64,000 bases of DNA from Pyxidicoccus trucidator (GCF_010894435.1 NZ_JAAIXZ010000005.1:496001-560000); one strand, 5' to 3'; numbered from the stretch's first letter, positions 16,804-28,226 are shown. Notes: generated by a model from the sequence alone, not told the origin. Numbers and translations are program-made.

Positions 16804-17772
16804 ATGGTCACCGTTGGCTACCACGCCTCACACGAACAGTTCCTCCCGAGCGAGCTGCTGCGCCTGGTCCGCCAGGCGGACGAAGCGGGCTTCATGGCGG
16901 CGCTCAACTCGGACCACTTCCACCCGTGGAGCGACTCGCAGGGACAGAGCGGCTTCGCGTGGAGCTGGATGGGCGCGGCGCTGGCCACCACGAAGCTGGC
17001 CAGCGTGGGCGTGGTGAACGCGCCGGGGCAGCGCTACCACCCGGCCATCATCGCGCAGGCGCTGGGCACGCTCGCGGAGATGTTCCCCGGACGCGCCTGG
17101 GCGGCGCTTGGCAGCGGTCAGCTCGTCAACGAGGGCATCACCGGCAACACCTGGCCCGCGAAGGACCAGCGCAACGCCCGGCTGAAGGAGTGCGCGGACA
17201 TCATGCGCGCGCTCTTCCGGGGCGAGCGGGTGACACACCGGGGGCTCGTCACGGTGGAGGAGGCGAAGCTCTACTCGCGCCCGGCGAAGCCACCACTGCT
17301 GGTGGGCGCCGCGATTACGCCCGAGACGGCCGAGTGGGTGGGGAGCTGGGCAGATGGCCTCATCACGGTGAGCAAGCCCCCCGCGGAGCTGCGGAAGATG
17401 GTGGACGCCTTCCGGCGCGGCGGCGGCGACGGCAAGCCGATGTTCCTCAAGGTGCAGCTGTCATGGGCCGAGGACGAGGCGGAGGCGCTGAAGGGTGCCA
17501 TGGAGCAGTGGGCGCCGAACATCTTCGCCAGCTCGGTGCTCACCGACCTGCGCCGGCCCGAGCAGTTCCAGGAGCTGGCGAAGACGGTGCAGCCCAAGGA
17601 CATCGAGGGCCACGTGCGCGTGTCCTCCAGCCTCCAGCGCCACGTGGACTGGCTGTCGGAGGACGTGCGGCTCGGGTTCAGCCACCTGTACCTGCACAAC
17701 GTGAACCGCGGGCAGGATGCGTTCATCCGTGCGTTCGCGGAGAAGGTGGTGCCCGCGCTGCGAGGTCAATAG
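16804..17772 (+). CDS. LLM-class flavin oxidoreductase (TIGR03885-like)
   Basis: A 322-residue luciferase-like TIM barrel. The opening VGYHASHEQFLPSELL and the downstream SDHFHPWSDSQGQSGFAWSW match the non-F420 flavin-dependent LLM subfamily. GITG then WPAKDQRNARLKECADIMRALFRGE is a typical LLM helix. ATG 16804 is used; GTG 16792, four codons upstream and closer to a GGAGGG, is an equally fair start. Likely FMN-dependent. The divergent neighbour is a trehalose-synthase-like enzyme, which suggests a role in carbohydrate or osmolyte metabolism; the substrate is unknown. Confidence 0.82.
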   Translation: MVTVGYHASHEQFLPSELLRLVRQADEAGFMAALNSDHFHPWSDSQGQSGFAWSWMGAALATTKLASVGVVNAPGQRYHPAIIAQALGTLAEMFPGRAWAALGSGQLVNEGITGNTWPAKDQRNARLKECADIMRALFRGERVTHRGLVTVEEAKLYSRPAKPPLLVGAAITPETAEWVGSWADGLITVSKPPAELRKMVDAFRRGGGDGKPMFLKVQLSWAEDEAEALKGAMEQWAPNIFASSVLTDLRRPEQFQELAKTVQPKDIEGHVRVSSSLQRHVDWLSEDVRLGFSHLYLHNVNRGQDAFIRAFAEKVVPALRGQ

Positions 17773-17918
17773 TGCCCTCGTTACGGTTGTTGTCGCTGTG
17801 CGACATGGGCAGCCCACACGGCGCGTCATCGTGGAGGTGACGCGCGAAGTGCCACCGGGTTTTTCCGGGCTCGAAGGCGCCGGTTGACGCTTTCGGATGG
17901 CAGGCGTCTGCTGGCGTC

Positions 17919-19238
17919 ATGTCCGAACACACTCCTCTCGCGGACGCCGCCGTCACCGAGGCGCGTCCGGTGGCCGTCACGGAGCGCGTCACACTGCTGG
18001 ACGCGCTGCGCGGCTTCGCGCTGTGCGGAGTCTTCATCTCGAACAGTGTTTCCTGGTTCAGCGGACGGACGCTGCTTCCTCGCGAGCAGGCGCAGGCGCA
18101 GGGGGCGCCGCTCCTCGAGGTCATCGTCAACTCCAGCTACCAGTTCCTGGTGAACCAGAAGTTCATCACCCTCTTCTCGTTCCTCTTCGGGCTGGGCTTC
18201 TCCATCCAGCTCTCGCGGGCGGCGTCGCGGGGCAGCTCCGTCGTTCCGCTCTACTCGCGGCGCCTGTTCATCCTGCTGTGCATCGGCGTGGTGCACCTGT
18301 TCGGCATCTGGATTGGCGACATCCTCCACACGTATGCGGTGGTGGGCTTCCTGCTGCTCTTGTTCCGCGCGCGCTCGAACCGCACGGTGCTGATCTGGGC
18401 GGTGGGGTTGATGGTGGCGATGTCGCTGCTGCTCCCTCTCCTCCAGCGCTACGTGCCGGTGCTGCTGCACGGGAAGGAGGCGGCGGCCGAGCTGTCGAAG
18501 GCGGCCCAGGCCGAAGAGGCCACCCATCGCGCGAGTCTGCTGGCGGCACTCTCCAGCGACTCTCCGTGGACGGGACTGGTGGGGCGCGTGACGTACTACG
18601 TGGACACGTTCTTCCGGGTGAATCGCATCAAGTGGATGGGCCTCATCCTCGCGCGCTTCCTGTTCGGCCTGCTGGCGGGTCGGCTCCTGCTGCTCCAGGA
18701 CGTGGAGCGGAACCGCCCGCTGCTCCGTCGGATGCTCGTCTGGGGGCTGGGGGCGGGCGTGCTCATCAATGGCGCGGGGCTGGTGATGTCGCGCCTGCGC
18801 AGCATGGGAAAGCTACCGTCGACGGACAGCGTGTGGCCATTCATCCTGAACAACCTCCAGGAGCTGGGCTTCCTGGCGATGGGCGCTGGCTACGTGGCCG
18901 TCTTCGCGTTGCTGTTCCAGCGGGTGCGGTGGCAGCGGGTGCTGGGTGCGCTCGCGCCCGTGGGACGCATGGCGCTCAGCCAGTACCTGCTCCAGTCCAT
19001 CGTGAGTGTGTGGATCTACGACGGTTGGGGGCTGGGCCTCATCGGCACGCTGCCGCCCTCGCGCGTCGTCGCGATTTCCCTGGGCATCTTCGCCGTGCAG
19101 ATTGTGCTCAGCCACTGGTGGCTGTCGCGCTTCCGCTTCGGCCCGGCTGAGTGGCTGTGGCGCTCGCTCACCTACGGCCGTTCCCAGCCCATGCGCCTGT
19201 CGGCGATGGATGGAGCGGCGGGAGCGGCGGCCTCGTGA
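17919..19238 (+). CDS. DUF418 family integral membrane protein
   Basis: A 439-residue membrane protein. LLDALRGFALCGVFISN near the N-terminus is the signature of DUF418 proteins. About ten hydrophobic helices follow, with a conserved C-terminal half (GALAPVGRMALSQYLLQS and HWWLSRFRFGPAEWLWRSLTYG) typical of the family, which is related to acyltransferase-3-like membrane proteins. ATG 17919. Transcribed alone; the function of the family is not established. Confidence 0.85.
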   Translation: MSEHTPLADAAVTEARPVAVTERVTLLDALRGFALCGVFISNSVSWFSGRTLLPREQAQAQGAPLLEVIVNSSYQFLVNQKFITLFSFLFGLGFSIQLSRAASRGSSVVPLYSRRLFILLCIGVVHLFGIWIGDILHTYAVVGFLLLLFRARSNRTVLIWAVGLMVAMSLLLPLLQRYVPVLLHGKEAAAELSKAAQAEEATHRASLLAALSSDSPWTGLVGRVTYYVDTFFRVNRIKWMGLILARFLFGLLAGRLLLLQDVERNRPLLRRMLVWGLGAGVLINGAGLVMSRLRSMGKLPSTDSVWPFILNNLQELGFLAMGAGYVAVFALLFQRVRWQRVLGALAPVGRMALSQYLLQSIVSVWIYDGWGLGLIGTLPPSRVVAISLGIFAVQIVLSHWWLSRFRFGPAEWLWRSLTYGRSQPMRLSAMDGAAGAAAS

Positions 19239-19266
19239 GCCGGTGACCCGTCAGCAAGGAAAGGAA

Positions 19267-19409
19267 TGAGCGCGCCCGAGTGAACAAGCCATTTGGGGTT
19301 CTGAGTTATAGTCAGATGCCGACCCTCGGCAGCGCCCCCATAGGAGTGGAGGCGGACGGAGTTGAACCGTCTTCAAGGCGTGTAGGACCTCTTCGGCCGG
19401 GCGCGCTCA
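19267..19409 (-). other. tRNA-like element in permuted order, outer stem closed
   Basis: Given here on the minus strand. A 12-bp inverted repeat (TGAGCGCGCCCG at 19267-19278, complement at 19398-19409) encloses, 5' to 3' on the minus strand: a perfect 5-bp T-like stem with a 7-base loop TTCAACT (19355-19371); a 7-base CGCCTCC plus A; an 8-base linker (19340-19347); GGGGGCG (19333-19339), which pairs with CGCCTCC over 7 bp with one G-U; a 6-bp hairpin (19317-19331); and a TCTGA/TCAGA stem with a 7-base loop (19300-19316). These are the helices of a tRNA with its 3' part placed first. It may be a real permuted tRNA-like RNA, the relic of a tmRNA/tRNA 3' end used as an attachment site, or a run of terminator hairpins. 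Confidence 0.4.
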
Positions 19410-19456
19410 ATCCAGAATGACGGGCGGCGAAATTCGTCCTGACAGGCGCGTGGAAT

Positions 19457-20128
19457 TCAGCGTCCGCGCCGGCCCATGAAGAGGGTGTGGCGCGTGCCCT
19501 TGGTGCCATGGGCCGCGGGGTGCAGCACCTGGACGGTGAAGCCGGCCTGCTCCAGGCGGCGCTCGAAGCCGGGGGCGGGCCCGGCGCTCCAGACGCCGAG
19601 GGTGCCCCGGGCGCGCAGGGCATGGAAGGCGCGCGAGAGCCCCCCGAGCCCGTAGAGGCCCTGGTTGTCGGGGTGGGTGAGGGCGGTGGGACCGTTGTCC
19701 ACGTCGAGGAGGATGGCGTCGAAGGTGGCGGACTGGCGGGCCATGAGCGCGCCCACGTCTCCTTCCACCACGGTGACTCGCGGGTCCTCCAGCGGCGCGC
19801 CCGCGAGCGTGGCGAGGGGACCCCGGTTCCACGCCACCACGGCAGGCAGCAGTTCGGCCACCGTCACCCGCGTCCCGGGGCCGACCCGGTTCAGCACGGC
19901 GCGCACCGTGTAGCCGAAGCCGAGGCCCCCCACGAGCACCCGGCCGCCGCTCTTCCCCACCAGGTCCGCGCAGCCGGCCTCCGCCAGCGCCTCTTCCGAG
20001 CCGTGACGGCGGCTGGACATCAGCGTCTGGCCCCGGACGCGCAGGACGTACTCGTCTCCGCGCCGGGCCAGCGTGACTTCCCCCACGTCGGGGACCTGCG
20101 CGGTGTCGAGCGTCTCCCAGGGCTTCAT
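19457..20128 (-). CDS. Spermidine-synthase-like methyltransferase-fold protein
   Basis: A 223-residue Rossmann-fold protein. RVLVGGLGFGYTVRAVL (about 63-79) is the nucleotide-binding motif I; TVAELLPAVVAWNR and VVEGDVGALM are the following acidic strands, and AILLDVDNGP is the active-site strand seen in spermidine synthase-like proteins. Shorter than true SpeE (about 280 aa) and lacking the full N-terminal beta domain. ATG 20128. Probably binds S-adenosylmethionine or its decarboxylated form; the actual reaction cannot be told. Confidence 0.75.
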   Translation of the reverse strand: MKPWETLDTAQVPDVGEVTLARRGDEYVLRVRGQTLMSSRRHGSEEALAEAGCADLVGKSGGRVLVGGLGFGYTVRAVLNRVGPGTRVTVAELLPAVVAWNRGPLATLAGAPLEDPRVTVVEGDVGALMARQSATFDAILLDVDNGPTALTHPDNQGLYGLGGLSRAFHALRARGTLGVWSAGPAPGFERRLEQAGFTVQVLHPAAHGTKGTRHTLFMGRRGR

Positions 20129-20264
20129 GCCCCGGGCTCTTCGCGCGGAGCCGCCTCCGGGTCAAGGTGCTCCGTGTCCCAGCTTCATCGGGCGGACGTG
20201 GAGCTTCGGGCCGGGCGGTGCCGCTCCAGGCCCGCTCCCGTCTGCCAGGCGACCACCCCTGTCG

Positions 20265-21212
20265 TCACGCCGCGGCGGTGCTCGCCACGGCGCCAGGGGC
20301 AGGGGTCGGGGCCGCCAGGTGTTTCATCCCCTCGCGGTACGTGGGAAAGGCGGGTATCCAGCCCAGCTCGCGCCGGGCCTTCGCGTTGCTGATGCGCTGC
20401 CCATGCGTCAGCGGCTCGCCGAGCGCGCCGGTGACGAGCGTCGCGAGCCAGGCCGGCAGCGCCCCGGGGGCCGGTGCTCCGAGCTGCTCCGCCAGGTAGC
20501 CCAGGTACGTGCGCATTGGCACGGGCTCGTCGTCGACGACGTTGTACGTCGTGAAGCCGCCCTTCTCCACCGCCAGGGCGTAGGCCTGCGCCACGTCGTC
20601 CACATGGACGAGCGACGCGTACTGCGCACCCGAGCCGAACCAGCGGACCTTCTTCCCCTGGCGCATGGGCCCGAGGAAGAACTTCTCGAAGGAGCCGGTG
20701 GGGCCATACACCGTGCCCACACGGAGGGTGACGTGCGAGCTGTAGCCGAGCCGCCGGGCCTCCTCGGCCACCGCCACCTCCGTGACCACCTTGGTCGTCA
20801 TGATGCGGAACGGGCGTGGGGGCGTGGACTCGTCCGCGGTGGTCTCGCCGGTATCTCCGTAGACCCAGATGCCGCTGGTGAAGACGAAGGTGGAGGCGCG
20901 ACCCGCGCCCGCGCGCAACAGGCGCAGGGTCCACTCCCGGTCCAACTCGAAGATGCGGCGCTCCTCCGCGCGGGACACGCGCAGTCCCTTGAAGGGAGCC
21001 ATGGCGCAGTGGACGATGGCGTCCACCTCCCGGGCCGCGGGGATATCCCCCGTCGACAGGTCTCCGTGCACCACCCGCACTCCGGAGGCGGCCAGCTCCC
21101 GCGAGGCGCGGCTCTCCCTCGCGAGCGCGAGCACCTCGTGGCCCCGTTGCTGGAGCGCGCGGACGACGCTTCCTCCGATGAATCCCGTGGCTCCCGTCAC
21201 CAGCACCTTCAT
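20265..21212 (-). CDS. NAD-dependent epimerase/dehydratase
   Basis: A 315-residue extended short-chain dehydrogenase. MKVLVTGATGFIGGSVVRAL carries the GxxGxxG NAD(P)-binding loop; VDAIVHCAMAP and the central VFTSGIWVYGD correspond to the strands before the catalytic Tyr region, though the usual YxxxK is replaced by a less clear TTKVVTE. ATG 21212 has GAAGGAG upstream. It may act on a nucleotide sugar or a small ketone or alcohol. Same strand as, and downstream of, the LysR gene. Confidence 0.8.
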   Translation of the reverse strand: MKVLVTGATGFIGGSVVRALQQRGHEVLALARESRASRELAASGVRVVHGDLSTGDIPAAREVDAIVHCAMAPFKGLRVSRAEERRIFELDREWTLRLLRAGAGRASTFVFTSGIWVYGDTGETTADESTPPRPFRIMTTKVVTEVAVAEEARRLGYSSHVTLRVGTVYGPTGSFEKFFLGPMRQGKKVRWFGSGAQYASLVHVDDVAQAYALAVEKGGFTTYNVVDDEPVPMRTYLGYLAEQLGAPAPGALPAWLATLVTGALGEPLTHGQRISNAKARRELGWIPAFPTYREGMKHLAAPTPAPGAVASTAAA

Positions 21213-21345
21213 GGCATGGCTCCTTCGCGTGTCCCTTGCTCCGTGGAAAAGGATACGCCCAGGGCTTCCATCTTCACCACCGAGCGGGTCGCAATCACCC
21301 TGTCCGCTCGAGCTTCGACTTCGTTTGCGGCAACGCCAGGCGCTA

Positions 21346-22287
21346 CTACAACACGCTGGACGTGGTCCGCCTCCGAGACTGCTTCGCGGCGCGCGGGGGT
21401 GTGCGTTGCTCCCGCAGCGCGGTGATGAGCCGCTCCACGCCGGAGTGCGGAGCGGCGCCCGCCCGGGTCACCGCGTAGAGGGCATTGGTCACCCGGCGCG
21501 GAGTCGGGCGAAGCACCTTCACACGTCCCTGCTGGACGGAGTGTGCGGCCACATGGTCGGGGACCACGGACACGCCCCGGCCCAGGGCAACGGTCTCCAG
21601 CACCTCCTCCAGTTCCTCGAAGTGACACACCTCGCGCATCATTCCGGGCTGCGTCCCGAACTGCGCATCGAACCACCGCCCGAAGACGTACTCGCACTCG
21701 TCATAGGAGATGAAGGGGACGGACTCGTAGCCCTTCACGGACTGGAGCGCGTGCCTGGTGGCGTCAAAGCCCGTTGGCGCGATGAGCACCAGCTCCTCAC
21801 GCCCCAAGGGCTGCACGCGCAGCAGCCGTGACACGCGGGGCACATGGACGACGCCCAGGTCACACCGGCCCTCTTCCAGCGCGCCGAACACCTCCTCCAC
21901 CGTGGGGAAGCGCAGCGAGTAGCGCAGCTCGGAGAAGCGCGGCTCGCACAGCAGGGGGAACAGCACGTAGCGGCCGAAGCCACTCACCGCCGCGATGTGC
22001 AGGGGCTCCTCGGCGGAAGGGGCGCCCTCCGCGAAGGATGTGGCCAGCCTGCCGAACTCGCCGAAGAAGCGCTCACACAACTCGCGCAGCCGCTTCCCGG
22101 CGGGAGTCAGCAGCAGTGGGCGCTGGGCGCGCTCGATGAGCCGCGTCCCCAGTTGCCGCTCCAGCATCCGCACCTGGTAGCTGATGGCGGGCTGCGTCCG
22201 GTGCATCGCGGTGGCGGCGCGGCTGAAGCCTCCCTCGCGGCAGACGGTGAAGAAGGCCTCCAGGTAACGCGGGTCCAGGTCCATCAA
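21346..22287 (-). CDS. LysR-type transcriptional regulator
   Basis: A 313-residue regulator. Residues 5-62 form the LysR winged helix (YLEAFFTVCREGGFSRAA, then AISYQVRMLERQLGTRLIER). A type 2 periplasmic-binding-like effector domain follows (about 90-290). The last ten residues (SRRRTTSSVL) extend beyond the usual end. The start may be ATG 22287 or the next ATG 22284. Divergent from the alkaline phosphatase gene across about 140 bases, the classical position for a LysR target promoter; no T-N11-A box could be assigned with certainty. Confidence 0.88.
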   Translation of the reverse strand: MMDLDPRYLEAFFTVCREGGFSRAATAMHRTQPAISYQVRMLERQLGTRLIERAQRPLLLTPAGKRLRELCERFFGEFGRLATSFAEGAPSAEEPLHIAAVSGFGRYVLFPLLCEPRFSELRYSLRFPTVEEVFGALEEGRCDLGVVHVPRVSRLLRVQPLGREELVLIAPTGFDATRHALQSVKGYESVPFISYDECEYVFGRWFDAQFGTQPGMMREVCHFEELEEVLETVALGRGVSVVPDHVAAHSVQQGRVKVLRPTPRRVTNALYAVTRAGAAPHSGVERLITALREQRTPPRAAKQSRRRTTSSVL

Positions 22288-22429
22288 ATGATTTTTGCCT
22301 GTCCGCGAAAACGTTCAATTGGCTTTTGCGAGGCCCGAGCGTCACCTTGCGCCGCATGACGTCAGCCCCGGGAGCCATGCTCCTCTCGTGCTCCGCAGGC
22401 CCGGGGCGTCCTGGCCCGAAAGACACCCC

Positions 22430-23521
22430 ATGCCTCGCTTCCGCTGCTGGCTCCTCGCCGCTTCCACCGTCGTCGTGCTGTCCTGCCGGAGCGCTCCAGC
22501 CACCCTGCCGGAGCGGCCCCACGCGGCCCTCCCGAAGAACATCGTCCTCATGGTGGGTGACGGCATGGGCACCGCGCACTTCGCGGCGGCCCGGCTGCTC
22601 CGGGGCGAGGCCTTCGCGGCGGGCCGCTTCCCGGTGACGGGGCTCGTCTCCACCGGCTCCGCCAACTCGCTGGTGACCGACTCGGCGGCGGCGGCCACGG
22701 CGATGGCGACCGGAGCGAAGTCGAACAACCGGATGCTGGGGCTCGACGCCTCGGGACAGCCGCTCCCCACGTTGGTGGAGCAGGCCGAAGCCCAGGGCAA
22801 GGCGACGGGCCTCGTGACGACCACCTTCTTCGGCGATGCGACGCCCGCGGCCTTCGCCGTCCACACGGCCCGACGGGACCAGGTGGCGGACATCGTCAGC
22901 CAGCTCCTCGGCGGTGGGGTGGACCTCATCGCCGGAACGGGCGCGGAGCTGTTCGGCACGAATGGACTGCCCGCGCTTCGCGACGCCGCCGCGAAGCACG
23001 GCTGGTCGCTCGTCACCGAGCCCGCCGCGCTCGCCTCGGCACCCGGGTCGAAGGCGCTCGCCGTCTTCCCCACGCAGCGCAACGACGGGGACGTCCCGGG
23101 TGCACGGCTCCCCGACCTCGCGCGCTGGGCGCTGGAGCGCCTCTCCACGGACCCGGAGGGGTTCTTCCTCGTCCTGGAGCACGAGGGCACGGACAAGGCC
23201 AGCCATGTGAATGCGGCGGAAGACCTGAAGACCAGCCTGCGCTCCTTCGATGAGGCGGTGGGCGTTGTCGCGGACTTCGCAAAGCGGCGCGGCAATACAC
23301 TCGTGCTCGTCGTCGGAGATCACGAGACGGGAGGACTGCGTGTCGTGGCGGACGCCACCGGCGCGCTGTCCCTCGAGTTCGGCACCACCCTGCACACCGG
23401 CGCGCTCGTCCCCCTCTTCGCGCTGGGGCCCGGCGCGGAGCGGTTCGGTGGCTTCTACGAGAACACGGAGATTGCCCGGAAGGTGAGGGCGCTGTCCCAG
23501 GGCACGGCGCCCGGCTTCTGA
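22430..23521 (+). CDS. Alkaline phosphatase lipoprotein
   Basis: A 363-residue PhoA-family hydrolase exported as a lipoprotein (lipobox VLSC). IVLMVGDGMG supplies the first metal-binding Asp; the nucleophile motif is DSAAAATAMATG, with the Ser directly after Asp; EHEGTDKASH and GDHETGG are the remaining metal-ligand motifs. Shorter than E. coli PhoA because insert regions are missing. ATG 22430 starts the signal peptide; upstream open sequence is non-coding. It releases phosphate from monoesters in the periplasm or outside. Divergent from the LysR regulator. Confidence 0.88.
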   Translation: MPRFRCWLLAASTVVVLSCRSAPATLPERPHAALPKNIVLMVGDGMGTAHFAAARLLRGEAFAAGRFPVTGLVSTGSANSLVTDSAAAATAMATGAKSNNRMLGLDASGQPLPTLVEQAEAQGKATGLVTTTFFGDATPAAFAVHTARRDQVADIVSQLLGGGVDLIAGTGAELFGTNGLPALRDAAAKHGWSLVTEPAALASAPGSKALAVFPTQRNDGDVPGARLPDLARWALERLSTDPEGFFLVLEHEGTDKASHVNAAEDLKTSLRSFDEAVGVVADFAKRRGNTLVLVVGDHETGGLRVVADATGALSLEFGTTLHTGALVPLFALGPGAERFGGFYENTEIARKVRALSQGTAPGF

Positions 23522-23546
23522 GCCCGTCCCGACACGTGGAAAGACA

Positions 23547-23581
23547 AAGGGCCCGGAACCGCCGAGCGATTCCGGGCCCTT
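23547..23581. terminator. Strong bidirectional terminator
   Basis: A 12-bp perfect stem, AAGGGCCCGGAA (23547-23558) with TTCCGGGCCCTT (23570-23581), loop of 11 bases, followed by CCTTTC on the plus strand and preceded by A-rich sequence that gives U residues on the minus strand. It separates the convergent alkaline phosphatase and clpB genes. Confidence 0.8.
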
Positions 23582-23608
23582 CCTTTCAGCGGTGCCGCGC
23601 GTCGCCGG

Positions 23609-26233
<2,625 letters not shown>

Positions 26234-26485
26234 GTCTTGAACGTAAGAGTCGGACCCCTCTTGGCAAGTTGGCGCAGTGCGTCGGAATGTCCGCCTGCCG
26301 TGAAATACTTTGGACCCCTGGTAGCGACCGGACTTTCACGGAGCCGGAGTTGCCAGGAGACGCGGGGCCGGGTATAGGCGGCCCCCATCCTCGGGGGGCT
26401 GATCCTGGAAGCGCACGGCGGTTATCTTGTAAGACTCGAAAGCCTGGGCGGCCTGGAGCTGATCCGGCTGGCGCGTGAGGCGCTG

Positions 26486-26995
26486 GTGCTGGACGGCGCC
26501 ACGGGCGCCACGGGTCTGCAGGTGACGGTGAACCGGCGCCGCAAGGTGGTGCGGTTGGCGTACGTGGGGCCCTTCACGGCGAGCCGGCAGGGCGCCCACT
26601 GGTACGCGGCGCACCACGCGCTGCCGAGGCTGCTGTCCCGGGCCGCCAACGTCACGGTGCACGCCTATATGTACGACCCGGACGAGGGCGAGGAAGTCAT
26701 CGCCTACGGCAATGGCCGGCGCGTGGGTGGCGAGCGCGTGGTCTACGAGGACGTGGAGCTGCCCGGGCGTCCCGAGGACGTGGACGAAGCGGCCTTCAAG
26801 TACATGCAGGAGCGCTGGCCCGTGGGGCACCTGGCGTATGTCTTCGGCCTGACGCGCAAGGAGTTGCTGCGCCTGCCGCTGGCGGTGCCGAGCCGCGTGC
26901 TGGCGCTGGATGGCTCGGAGCAGGACAGCGCCTCGGCGCTGGAGGCGCTGCTGCCGGGCGCCGGAGTGCCGCACTTCCCGCCGGACGCCCACTAG
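26486..26995 (+). CDS. Conserved hypothetical protein, start unclear
   Basis: A soluble protein of 169 residues from GTG 26486 (GAGG, 5 bases upstream). The frame is open back to 26378, and the upstream translation (HGGYLVRLESLGGLELIRL) has clear protein character, but it contains no ATG, GTG or TTG; the only candidates are CTG or ATC codons, such as ATC 26402 after a GGGGGG run. The true protein may therefore start earlier with a rare codon. The body is mixed alpha/beta with a VVRLAYVGPFTASRQGAHWYA motif. Family unknown. Confidence 0.6.
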   Translation: MLDGATGATGLQVTVNRRRKVVRLAYVGPFTASRQGAHWYAAHHALPRLLSRAANVTVHAYMYDPDEGEEVIAYGNGRRVGGERVVYEDVELPGRPEDVDEAAFKYMQERWPVGHLAYVFGLTRKELLRLPLAVPSRVLALDGSEQDSASALEALLPGAGVPHFPPDAH

Positions 26996-27019
26996 AGAGG
27001 CGCCCCGCAGGGGAAGCAG

Positions 27020-27667
27020 CTACTCCTCTGGAGGCGGGTCCTGGGCGAGGACGGCGTCGCGGACCGACGCACTGCGGAAGTACTGGCCGAGCAGGGCGAA
27101 GGTGCCCGCCACCAGGACGGTGCCGAGGACGGACAGGCCCACGGCGAACCAGGGGGCAATGGTGCTCACCACGTGGGCGGCCACCGGGTCCTGGTTCTCC
27201 GGCAGCTTGCCGAGCGTCTCCGCCAGCACGGTGCCCATGCGGCGCGACACCACGGCGAACTGAGCGCCGTCGATGGTGCGCAGCACCGCCACGGCGATGG
27301 CGGCACGGCCCAGCATCCGCCGCATGCCCTCGCGCGGCAGTCCATCCGGGCGGAGCATGCGGCCGGCGGCGACGAAGACGAAGGCGCACGCGATGGAGAG
27401 GATGCCCATCAGCACCACGCGCGGCTCGCGCATGGGCTCCAGGGCGGAGTACTGCGTGCGCACCACCTGCTGGATGACGTCGCGGTCCCCCATCCAGGCG
27501 GGAGGCTCGTTCTCCAGGTGCAGCTCGCGCACCTCGTAGAAGTGGGCGAGCTCGGTGGCCTCGCGCAGGGCGGACCAGCCGGTGAAGGCGGCGAGCACGA
27601 GGCCCACCATGGCGGCGTAGCGAATGCGCCGGGGAAGCCCGCTCGAGCGGGAGGCAGACACCGTCAC
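27020..27667 (-). CDS. Four-helix membrane protein
   Basis: A 215-residue integral membrane protein with hydrophobic segments at about 17-34, 83-103, 118-135 and 165-195. The loop between the first two (about 40-80) is acidic. It is the last gene of a three-gene operon and overlaps the DUF1844 gene by 4 bases (27664-27667). No recognised family. Confidence 0.75.
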   Translation of the reverse strand: MTVSASRSSGLPRRIRYAAMVGLVLAAFTGWSALREATELAHFYEVRELHLENEPPAWMGDRDVIQQVVRTQYSALEPMREPRVVLMGILSIACAFVFVAAGRMLRPDGLPREGMRRMLGRAAIAVAVLRTIDGAQFAVVSRRMGTVLAETLGKLPENQDPVAAHVVSTIAPWFAVGLSVLGTVLVAGTFALLGQYFRSASVRDAVLAQDPPPEE

Positions 27668-27978
27668 CGCTTGCTCGCCCCCACGAAGCGCAGGCGCAGG
27701 TCCGTGAGCAGGCCGTCGAAGAGCTTCTCCTCTTCGGCAGTGAGGTTTCCCTGGGTCTTCGTGCGCAGCATGGAGAGCAGGTCCAGGTTCTGCCGGGCCA
27801 GGGGCAGGTCCTTCGCCAGCTGGCCCGTCTCCGGATTGGGAGCGTCACCGAGGTGGATGATGACCGCGGTGCCCAGCCCCACGATGAAGGTGCTGAAAGA
27901 GATGGACTCCTCGGACGCGGAGCGCGCTTCCCCCCGCATCACGAAGGTCTCGCCGCGCTTCTCGTCCCCGGAGCTCAT
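27664..27978 (-). CDS. DUF1844 family protein
   Basis: A 104-residue protein. FSTFIVGLGTAVIIHLGDAP, then DLPLARQNLDLLSMLRTKTQGNLT and LRLRFV, are the defining blocks of DUF1844. Usually 90-110 aa, of unknown function. Overlaps both neighbours by four bases (ATGA with each), so the trio is translationally coupled. Confidence 0.88.
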   Translation of the reverse strand: MSSGDEKRGETFVMRGEARSASEESISFSTFIVGLGTAVIIHLGDAPNPETGQLAKDLPLARQNLDLLSMLRTKTQGNLTAEEEKLFDGLLTDLRLRFVGASKR

Positions 27979-28226
27979 GCGGAGGCCGAACCCTCGTCCT
28001 CGGAGCCCTCGTCGGACTCGTCCTCATCCTCGTCGATGTCGTCCTCGTCATCCTCGAAGTCGTCGACGTCGTCGAGCATGTGCGTCTCCACCGGAACGGA
28101 CTTGTCCGCTACGTCCGGCAGGCTCTTGACGTGGCGCTCGTACGCCTTCTCGTCGAGCTGGCCGGAGCGCAGGTAGCGCTCCGCGGTGCGCTTGTCGAGG
28201 TACTTGGGGTCCGCCGAATCCGCCAT
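27975..28226 (-). CDS. Small acidic protein
   Basis: An 83-residue protein. The first half is a basic/mixed helix (DKRTAERYLRSGQLDEKAYERHVKSL); the second half is almost entirely Asp/Glu (DDVDDFEDDEDDIDEDEDES). ATG 28226 has GAGGAT upstream. First gene of the operon with the DUF1844 and membrane proteins. The acidic tail suggests binding of a basic partner or metal; the function is not known. Confidence 0.75.
   Translation of the reverse strand: MADSADPKYLDKRTAERYLRSGQLDEKAYERHVKSLPDVADKSVPVETHMLDDVDDFEDDEDDIDEDEDESDEGSEDEGSASA

Noticed and set aside
19267-19409. A complete two-piece tmRNA gene
   Set aside because: Acceptor and T arm look right, but fewer than 100 bases follow the 5' acceptor strand before the DUF418 gene, with no tag reading frame or pseudoknots.
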